From assembly GCA_001800085.1 (NCBI GenBank), contig MGUS01000014.1, positions 14,345 to 25,720 on the forward strand: a stretch of DNA of 11,376 nt, read 5' to 3'. Origin of the DNA: Elusimicrobia bacterium RIFCSPLOWO2_01_FULL_60_11 (GTDB lineage Bacteria; Elusimicrobiota; Elusimicrobia; 2-02-FULL-39-32). The stretch's first letter is position 1. Each line of letters starts with the position of its first letter. A program made the position numbers and the translations under genes. Of the stretch, positions 9,001 through 11,376 are shown one piece after another. The notes below the pieces were generated by a model, which saw nothing but the letters and a program-made list of their open reading frames with translations, ran no database searches and was not told the DNA's origin.

Positions 9001-11376
9001 AGACCACGTTCCAGACCTCCCCGCCCGAGGCCGACACCCAGGCGGTGCTGGTCTTGCTCCAATATTCGTCATCGTTGACGTCTTTTAAGCGGTACCAGAC
9101 CTGCTGGATCTGGGAGTCGGCTGCGTTGAAATAAAGCCGGTCGTCGGCGGTGCCGGAAATCATGTCCAGGGAATTGAGGCCGTAGACGCCGCTGATCGAA
9201 CCCGCGGTCGGAGTAGAGATGATGAGATTGGTGATCTGGTCATCGATGGTCACCTCCCATTTGTGGACACCAGCGCCCCCCGGGGTGGCGTTCAGTTCCA
9301 ACCCCGCGCTCGCCCCGCTCCCGTCGCTGCCGTCGTCCGCGCGCACCCAGATCTGGATCTTCTGCCCGACCACGAGGGCGTCCCCGAACCAGCCGGAATC
9401 CCCCTGCTCCCAGTTCCAGGAATTGTTCCCCAGCGACAGGCCTCCGTTGCCCACCGTGCGGTCATACCAGGCGGCCGAGATCCCCGTGAAATTCGTGCCG
9501 TTCCACCACCCGACGTCGGGGGACCCGCCCACGGACACCTGCTTGACGGCCACCTGGACCTTGGACAGGTTGACGCTGATGGGCAGGCTGTCGACGTAAA
9601 AGCCCGAGATGGACGTGATGGAAGGGACATAGGTCTGGTTCGTGTTGGGGGACGTGAGGGTCGACGTGGGCTTGACCGTGTCGTAGGTGAACTTATTGAT
9701 GTTGGTGTCGGTGCTCGTGTTCAGGTTGTCCATCATGTCCCGCGCGACCACGCTGACCTGGTAATCGTGCGCCTCCGTCCAGATCGACTCGATGGTGCCC
9801 ACTTCGGGGTAGGTCCAGCTGTAATCGTCGTCGCCCCTGGGTGGGGAGCCGCTGGGCGCGATGGCGGCGGGCTGGACCGTGTTCGTGGAATGGGCGGTCC
9901 AGTTCCAGCCGTTCCAGGTGGTGCCGTCCGTCAGGTCCGCGAGCGTGATGGAGGCGATCTTGACGCCGCTGACCGGGTCGGACACCAGCCCGATGATCTG
10001 GTCCAGAAAATCCCGCTTGGAAACGCCCTGCGTGGGGGTGGTGACCGTGTTGGTGCCGGACATGGACTGGTCGAATGTGACGTACCGGGAGTGTCCCCCG
10101 TCGGGGCCGCGGCCGGAGTCGGTGGATGAGGACTTGATGACTATCTGGTAGGACTCGCCGTCCAGCTGGGTGGACTGGGACCAGCCCCAGAATGTCCAGT
10201 GGGAGGTGGAGTTGGCGTTCAGGGGCGCCGAGAGCCAGGTCTGGCCGAAGCTGGTGAAGCCGCCCCCCAGAGAGGCCAGCCACCTCTGGTTGGCATAGCG
10301 GTAGACGCTCACTTCCGTGCCGCCGTTACCGGCGGGAGCGCCCCCGTTGGAGAATGCGCTCATGAAACCTGAAACGGACTGGGTGAGGGCTCCCGTTGAA
10401 ACATACCTGGCGTAAGTGGTGGTCGCACCCGGCAGGGACGCGTTGGGCAGGGTGACGGTGGTGGTCGCTCCGGTCACCGTGAATGTGGAGGTCTGGCTCG
10501 TGTCCTGCAATCGGTCCGGCGAAGTGAGTGAGATGTTGCGCAGGCCCGGTAGCACGCCGGACTGGATGTTGACGGTGGCCGTGAAGGAACTGGAGGTGTA
10601 GTAAGTGATGGATGAGACCGTGATGCCTGCGCCGGAAAAGGAGATGGAGGAGACGAAAGCCGTGCCCCAGTTCTCGAAGCCGCTTCCTCTTACAAGGATG
10701 TTCCTGTAGGGCTTGAATTCGTTATCGAGGGTGAGCCCGGCTCCCCAGCCGCCGGAGAACTCGTTGCCTTCGTCGTCGTTCATCCCCGTGATGGATGGGG
10801 GGCTGATGACATAGCCGGCGTCATTGAAGCCGTAGCCCGACGCGCCGAGGAGGCCCGTGTCCTGCCCGTCGGCATTGACCACTTTGACGGAGTAGCTGCG
10901 CTGGACCAGGGGGTTGCCCGACACCAGGTTGACCGTCGCCCAAACGGCGGTGCTCGTGATGAACTGCACGGTGCTCACCGTGATCTCGCCGGAGGCGTCG
11001 CTGTAGGCCCCTGTGGTCCCTTTCATGAGCACGACATTGGGCACGATTCCCCCGATGATCTTGAAATCGGTACCGTTCACTTCGATCTTGTAGGTCCCGG
11101 TCGTGGTGTGCTCGGATGCGCCCGGCACTTCGCGGACACCGTCCAAGGTGGGCTTGGTCATGGTGGAAGTGATGATCCTGTCGAACATCACATTCGTGCC
11201 TTCGAGCCATGTGACGGGCAGGGGGTCCGGTCGGGTCACGCGGTAAGCCAGGTTGGTGTAGCTGCCGGGACCATCGGCGATGTAGGTGGGGGAACTGGCG
11301 CCGAAAGCGCCGGCGGTGACGGATTGGGTGCTGCCCTCGATCATCAGGATCTCGCCCGGGGTGGTGGAGCCCTTCC
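1..11376 (-). CDS. Giant Ig-like/TIG tandem-repeat protein, internal fragment open at both ends
   Basis: One minus-strand frame is open through the whole window: 3,791 complete codons (11374 to 2), plus partial codons at each edge, with no TAA, TAG or TGA. In protein order it holds an unassigned N-terminal stretch, two IPT/TIG-like domains (residues about 73-174 and 192-302 of the fragment), a degenerate transition unit, 25 tandem Ig-like units (about residues 435-3741) and the start of another. No signal peptide, membrane segment, catalytic motif or anchoring signal is visible; those would lie outside the window. Only three cysteines occur. Composition is rich in Thr, Ser, Gly, Asn, Asp and aromatics, typical of secreted beta-sandwich proteins. 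Internal Met codons exist but nothing marks any as a start. Known: such repeats build long extracellular rods in bacterial adhesins and surface proteins. Inferred: an exported cell-surface or extracellular giant protein. The exact role cannot be read from the sequence. The coding call is near certain; the function is not. Confidence 0.97.
2..151 (-). repeat. Ig-like unit 26, first 50 residues, cut by window edge
   Basis: Entry is F-T-V-D-L-Q-T-P-T-A-R-V-T-V-P, then M-I-S-G-T-V-F-E-D-N and a Gly-rich G-G-G-K-A-S-G-L at the edge. This shows that the array continues to the left of the window. Confidence 0.85.
152..541 (-). repeat. Ig-like unit 25 (130 aa), aromatic turn lost
   Basis: Entry is V-I-D-R-S-S-P-V-S-R-V-A-Q-P. 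S-V-S-G-T-A-S-D-A-T-A-G is canonical. The strand I-T-E-F-R-I-K-T follows, but the W-N-G turn is replaced by a Gly/Thr loop. The exit is Y-T-L-E-P-F-A-I-D-F-S-S, without A-G-N. Confidence 0.78.
542..907 (-). repeat. Ig-like unit 24 (122 aa)
   Basis: Entry is F-T-F-D-N-V-P-A-V-S-S-V-T-Y-P. T-L-S-G-T-M-A-D-F-T-G, V-Q-V-A-I-R-K, F-W-D-G-G-G-W and exit V-F-V-R-A-L-D-R-A-G-N follow, with an E-N-D-N-D acidic run before the last strand. Confidence 0.87.
908..1294 (-). repeat. Ig-like unit 23 (129 aa)
   Basis: Entry is F-T-Y-D-S-G-M-P-N-A-Y-F-D-F-P. I-L-A-G-T-S-S-D-T-G-G, V-Y-V-A-I-S-T, F-Y-N-G-V-D-F and exit Y-K-I-S-V-Q-A-V-D-N-A-G-N follow. An acidic P-E-D-G-D-F-D-D loop lies in the middle. Confidence 0.87.
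1295..1654 (-). repeat. Ig-like unit 22 (120 aa)
   Basis: Entry is I-F-D-T-D-R-P-T-A-A-I-V-S-P. I-V-S-G-T-S-F-D-S-F-G, I-T-L-S-L-S, W-W-N-G-T-D-F, W-N-W-N-G and exit Y-R-V-G-V-R-A-R-D-R-A-G-N follow. This is one of the closest units to the array consensus. Confidence 0.88.
1655..2023 (-). repeat. Ig-like unit 21 (123 aa)
   Basis: Entry is Y-V-D-R-S-T-P-L-V-H-I-T-Q-P. T-I-Q-G-T-A-V-D-L-P-G, V-R-V-Y-I-A-S, W-W-N-G-Q-T-W and exit Y-I-S-A-I-S-V-D-G-A-G-N follow. Confidence 0.87.
2024..2425 (-). repeat. Ig-like unit 20 (134 aa), altered front half
   Basis: Entry is V-I-D-S-S-S-P-V-Y-T-V. A K-I-I-A-N-G-G-Q insertion follows, then G-F-T-G-S-S-G-T-V-T-D-G-N in the SGT position and an Asn/Thr-rich loop. 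W-W-N-G-G-G-S-F is intact. The exit is Y-F-I-T-L-R-A-D-D-Q-T-T. Confidence 0.8.
2426..2809 (-). repeat. Ig-like unit 19 (128 aa)
   Basis: Entry is F-T-Y-D-S-A-R-P-S-L-A-I-T-A-P. A-I-S-G-T-A-A-D-T-N-S, V-E-V-R-I-R-E and Y-W-N-G-A-G-F follow; the exit Y-Q-I-E-A-R-A-I-D-N-T-D has N-T-D in place of A-G-N. Confidence 0.86.
2810..3172 (-). repeat. Ig-like unit 18 (121 aa)
   Basis: Entry is Y-M-D-M-S-T-P-S-V-Y-V-Q-A-P. N-I-S-G-T-A-A-D-N-F, V-E-Y-S-L-Q-V, W-Y-S-R-V-N-N-N-F and exit Y-F-M-Q-V-R-A-Y-D-K-A-G-N follow. A His/Ala/Asp linker leads to F-T-Y-D. Confidence 0.87.
3173..3526 (-). repeat. Ig-like unit 17 (118 aa)
   Basis: Entry is F-N-Y-D-T-Q-A-P-V-S. D-L-T-G-T-A-L-D-E-S-E-G, Y-S-I-R-D, Y-W-Q-G-S-S-F and exit Y-E-V-R-F-R-A-S-D-R-A-G-N are all present in a compact unit. 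Confidence 0.87.
3527..3925 (-). repeat. Ig-like unit 16 (133 aa)
   Basis: Entry is F-T-Y-D-A-N-F-A-T-G-N, without the first Pro. A-V-N-G-T-A-A-D-W-V, I-D-V-F-V-K-Q, Y-L-T-A-T-G-W and exit Y-I-V-W-A-R-A-R-D-L-A-G-N follow. Confidence 0.85.
3926..4324 (-). repeat. Ig-like unit 15 (133 aa)
   Basis: Entry is T-M-D-N-G-L-P-S-S-Y-V-S-L-P. R-V-S-G-T-A-I-D-S-A-G, V-N-V-A-V-K-R, A-W-L-N-A-A-G-A-F and exit Y-Y-V-M-S-R-A-I-D-E-V-A-N follow, with a Gly/Asn-rich linker. Confidence 0.85.
4325..4726 (-). repeat. Ig-like unit 14 (134 aa)
   Basis: Entry is L-F-D-N-T-P-P-T-V-S-I-G-Y-P. F-S-S-G-I-A-A-D-T-G-S-G is a variant of the SGT motif. A G-P-P-G-G-G-G loop precedes Y-W-N-P-A-L-G. The exit is Y-S-I-I-V-R-T-R-D-R-A-G-N. 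Confidence 0.86.
4727..5116 (-). repeat. Ig-like unit 13 (130 aa) with lone Cys
   Basis: Entry is L-Y-D-T-S-R-P-T-S-T-L-L-Y-P. L-I-N-G-T-V-Q-D-E-E is followed by an acidic loop. V-E-L-C-I-Q-K carries the only unpaired cysteine (4973-4975). F-W-D-G-L-G-G-G and exit Y-T-V-R-S-R-V-I-D-R-A-H-N complete the unit. Confidence 0.86.
5117..5515 (-). repeat. Ig-like unit 12 (133 aa)
   Basis: Entry is F-T-V-D-T-A-A-D-S-I-A, with Asp in place of the first Pro. V-L-A-G-T-A-S-D-S-V-S-G, V-E-Y-E-L-R-Q, Y-F-D-G-T-S-F and exit Y-S-F-R-A-R-M-F-D-G-A-G-N follow. An Ala/Gly-rich insertion separates entry and I-S-G-T positions. Confidence 0.86.
5516..5863 (-). repeat. Ig-like unit 11 (116 aa, shortest)
   Basis: Entry is F-I-V-D-D-T-L-P-L-S-S. 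Q-I-V-G-T-A-D-A-S-L-S-G, M-E-I-R-I-A, Y-S-W-T-G-S-S-W and exit Y-W-V-I-P-K-A-S-D-V-V-G-N are all present. It is a compact version of the fold and a good minimal reference for the family. Confidence 0.87.
5864..6280 (-). repeat. Ig-like unit 10 (139 aa)
   Basis: Entry is F-T-Y-D-A-S-S-P-T-V-G-V-S-Q-P. G-I-S-G-T-S-S-D, V-Q-L-S-Y and Y-Y-W-T-G-A-A-W follow. The exit Y-R-V-R-A-R-G-Y-D-A-V-T lacks A-G-N and is followed by an extra loop of about 20 residues before F-I-V-D-D. Confidence 0.83.
6281..6688 (-). repeat. Ig-like unit 9 (136 aa)
   Basis: Entry is R-F-D-S-V-K-P-T-A-T-I-V-N-P. V-L-S-G-T-L-I-D-V-D-P-D-G is more acidic than usual. V-Y-L-R-I-Q-D, Y-F-D-P-A-Q-G-G-F and an exact exit Y-S-I-W-A-W-A-V-D-V-A-G-N follow. 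Confidence 0.85.
6689..7045 (-). repeat. Ig-like unit 8 (119 aa), hallmark motifs lost
   Basis: Entry is V-I-D-D-T-V-P-A-A-T-T. I-S-G-T is absent; R-L-R-A-N-A-S-D-P-L-P-G stands in its place. The aromatic W-N-G turn is missing too, with G-F-D-I-T-T-D-T-F there instead. The exit Y-R-I-R-T-L-A-T-D-K-A-Q-N is recognisable. A short, decayed but in-frame unit. Confidence 0.72.
7046..7477 (-). repeat. Ig-like unit 7 (144 aa) with CxxxC
   Basis: Entry is A-Y-A-N-A-T-P-E-S, with Asn in the Asp position. A Pro/Ser-rich loop follows (Y-T-P-P-S-F-P-A-S-P), then V-I-S-G-T-A-S-D, I-R-I-T-D-L-D and V-W-G-G-S-G-W. It holds two of the three cysteines in the fragment (N-C-V-A-V-C, 7241-7255). The exit is R-I-D-S-R-A-I-N-G-A-T. 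Confidence 0.78.
7478..7912 (-). repeat. Ig-like unit 6 (145 aa) with Pro-rich tail
   Basis: Entry is V-D-R-S-T-P-Y-A-L-I-Q-Q-P. T-I-S-G-T-A-D-D, V-R-V-A-Y-Y-Q and W-W-S-K-G-S-G-A-F follow; the exit is Y-R-I-F-V-Q-A-T-D-F-T-G-N. After it comes a linker with L-P-P-A-T-L-P-P-T (7511-7534), unusual for this array, before F-A-Y-A-N. Confidence 0.83.
7913..8404 (-). repeat. Ig-like unit 5 (164 aa, longest)
   Basis: Entry is V-Y-E-T-S-L-P-S-S-T-I-L-T-P; Glu replaces the near-invariant Asp. A-V-S-G-T-A-V-D, V-Q-V-E-I-R-D and Y-W-N-D-A-G-A-A-W are canonical. The exit Y-R-V-T-S-R-V-S-D-K-A-K-G is followed by an acidic, Asn/Pro/Thr-rich insertion of about 40 residues before F-F-R-V-D, which makes this the longest unit. 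Confidence 0.82.
8405..8848 (-). repeat. Ig-like unit 4 (148 aa)
   Basis: Entry is V-Y-D-S-S-A-P-V-T-Q-I-Y-F-P. A-M-S-G-T-A-L-D-Y-P is followed by a Gly-rich loop (T-A-G-G-G-G), then G-F-W-Y-H-R-T-L-G-W. The exit is Y-T-I-R-A-W-S-Q-D-N-V-N, with A-G-N replaced. A loop of about 20 residues rich in Arg, Asp, Gly and Thr lies after the aromatic turn. Confidence 0.8.
8849..9244 (-). repeat. Ig-like unit 3 (132 aa)
   Basis: Entry is D-D-Q-I-T-N-L-I-I-S-T-P, lacking the first Pro. M-I-S-G-T-A-D-D is canonical, then V-W-Y-R-L-K-D, Y-W-S-K-T-S-T-A-W and an exit of S-S-D-T-A-G-N-V. The stretch V-N-D-D-E-Y-W is acidic before the aromatic turn. Confidence 0.83.
9245..9682 (-). repeat. Ig-like unit 2 (146 aa)
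   Basis: Entry is F-T-Y-D-T-V-K-P-T-S-T-L-T-S-P. S-I-S-G-F-Y-V-D, V-Q-V-A-V-K-Q and a textbook W-W-N-G-T-N-F turn follow. The exit is I-Q-I-W-V-R-A-D-D-G-S-D-G-S-G-A, which replaces D-x-A-G-N with a longer Asp/Gly/Ser loop, then W-E-V-T-I-D. Confidence 0.8.
9683..10072 (-). repeat. Ig-like unit 1 (130 aa), diverged
   Basis: Entry is F-D-Q-S-M-S-G, with no Pro. I-I-G-L-V-S-D-P-V-S-G replaces I-S-G-T-A-x-D. The centre is D-G-T-T-W-N-G-W-N-W; the exit is Y-Q-V-S-V-V-A-R-D-M-M-D-N, so A-G-N is lost. An acidic R-G-D-D-D-Y loop precedes the W-T-Y strand. Confidence 0.7.
10073..10468 (-). repeat. Degenerate transition unit (unit 0) between TIG pair and Ig-like array
   Basis: These 132 residues have the length of a repeat unit but weak signatures: S-V-S-G-F-M-S-A-F in place of I-S-G-T-A-x-D, T-E-V-S-V-Y-R for the next strand, N-Q-R-W-L-A-S-L-G-G-G-F for the aromatic turn, and W-T-F-W-G-W-S-Q before Y-Q-I-V-I-K-S-S. 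The exit reads Y-V-T-F-D. It lacks the [FY]-x-Y-D entry and the A-G-N exit, so it looks like a diverged first repeat. Confidence 0.55.
10469..10801 (-). other. IPT/TIG-like domain 2 (protein domain within the giant CDS)
   Basis: About 111 residues begin P-P-S-I-T-G-M and continue with N-I-L-V-R-G-S-G-F-E-N-W-G, the family's G-x-G-F turn. I-S-F-S-G-A-G-I-T-V-S-S-I-T follows, then S-S-S-F-T-A-T-V-N-I and a closing G-L-R-N-I-S-L-T-S-P-D. An acidic insertion (N-D-D-E-G-N-E) and a Gly/Trp-rich loop lie near the start. It sits 17 residues after TIG-like domain 1, so the two probably stack as a pair before the Ig-like array starts. Confidence 0.72.
10853..11158 (-). other. IPT/TIG-like domain 1 (protein domain within the giant CDS)
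   Basis: About 102 residues carry the usual order of an IPT/TIG immunoglobulin-fold domain. A T-K-P-T-L entry is followed by Y-K-I-E-V-N-G-T-D-F, the position of the family's I-x-I-x-G-x-G-F. Next come V-S-T-V-Q-F-I-T-S-T-A-V-W-A-T-V, the place of the V-x-S-x-T-x-I-x-A-x-V strand, and S-Y-S-V-K-V-V-N-A-D-G-Q, the closing Y-x-V-x-V-x-N-P-D-G. IPT/TIG domains are structural or binding modules in cell-surface proteins. The call rests on motif order, not a profile search. Confidence 0.7.
11159..11376 (-). other. Unassigned N-terminal stretch of the fragment, possible end of an earlier TIG-like module
   Basis: About 72 residues run from the right edge to the first TIG-like domain. It contains Y-R-V-T-R-P-D-P-L followed by V-T-W-L-E-G-T-N-V-M-F. 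The first of these resembles the closing strand of IPT/TIG domains (Y-x-V-x-V-x-N-P-D-G), so a preceding TIG domain may end here. The match is weak and most of that domain would be outside the window. Confidence 0.3.

Larger units (their letters stand above)
152..10072 (-). repeat. Array of 25 tandem Ig-like units, mean about 132 aa
   Basis: The entry-motif Asp codons, given by their lowest coordinate, are 10070, 9680, 9242, 8846, 8402 (Glu), 7910, 7475 (Asn), 7043, 6686, 6278, 5861, 5513, 5114, 4724, 4322, 3923, 3524, 3170, 2807, 2423, 2021, 1652, 1292, 905, 539 and 149. Spacings run from 116 to 164 residues. Shared order: D-x-x-x-P-[ST] entry, I-S-G-T-A-x-D, V-x-V-x-I, aromatic W-[ND]-G-x-x-[WF] turn, a W-containing strand, Y-x-I-x-x-R-A-x-D-x-A-G-N, then F-T-Y into the next unit. 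This is the plan of bacterial Ig-like domains of the Big type, where D-x-A-G-N sits at the end of the last strand and the next F-x-Y-D begins the linker. The units are divergent, so this is ancient tandem duplication within one gene. Each unit is listed separately below. Confidence 0.9.

Noticed and set aside
152..10072. CRISPR-like or DNA-level direct repeats, since similar strings such as ccgttcca and gtgaaggt recur.
   Set aside because: The recurring strings are antisense codons of the protein motifs W-N-G and T-F-T. Spacing is irregular and the DNA between them differs.
1..11376. Possible frameshift or pseudogene, given the length and the number of degenerate units.
   Set aside because: The same frame carries the repeat motifs from 10072 to 2 with no stop and no shift in register.
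10854..11376. An internal start for the gene at one of the Met codons near the right edge.
   Set aside because: There is no signal peptide after any of them, and the frame stays open to the edge with structured beta-rich sequence.

Overview
The whole 11,376-base window lies inside one protein-coding gene on the minus strand. I translated the minus frame whose codons end at position 2 (complete codons 11374 down to 2) across every 60-base row. It stays open for 3,791 codons with no stop, no natural start region and no gap. The window therefore holds an internal slice of about 400 kDa of a giant protein. Its N-terminus lies beyond the right edge and its C-terminus beyond the left edge. There is no intergenic space, so no promoter, terminator, RNA gene, mobile element or CRISPR array was found.

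Layout in protein order (right to left). (1) 11376-11159: an unassigned stretch that may end an earlier module. (2) 11158-10853 and 10801-10469: two IPT/TIG-like beta-sandwich domains. (3) 10468-10073: a degenerate transition unit. (4) 10072-152: 25 tandem units of 116-164 residues (mean about 132). (5) 151-2: the first third of a further unit, so the array runs off the left edge. A typical unit enters through [FY]-x-[YVF]-D-x-x-x-P-[ST]-x-x-x-x-x-P. It then has I-S-G-T-A-x-D-x-x-x-G, a V-x-V-x-I-x strand, an aromatic turn of the W/Y/F-[WF]-[ND]-G-x-x-[WF] kind, a W-x-x-x strand, and F-x-x-G-x-x-Y-x-[IV]-x-[VA]-R-A-x-D-x-A-G-N before the next entry motif. This is the general plan of bacterial Ig-like (Big-type) tandem domains in very large surface or secreted proteins. 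The central aromatic turn makes the units recognisably one family.

The repeats are old. No two neighbours look near-identical, unit lengths differ by up to 48 residues, and several units have lost one or more hallmark motifs while staying in frame. The protein is almost free of cysteine (three in 3,791 residues), very rich in Thr, Ser, Gly, Asn and Asp, and has no hydrophobic membrane segment in the window. All of this fits an extracellular fibre, adhesin or stalk-like role, but no catalytic domain, anchor or signal peptide is visible to fix the function.

Organism: the DNA is GC-rich (about 60% by eye). Giant Ig-like or TIG repeat genes of this style are known from uncultivated groups such as Elusimicrobiota and Omnitrophota, and from other Gram-negative lineages. 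The assignment to such a group is an inference from style only; no taxonomic marker is present.
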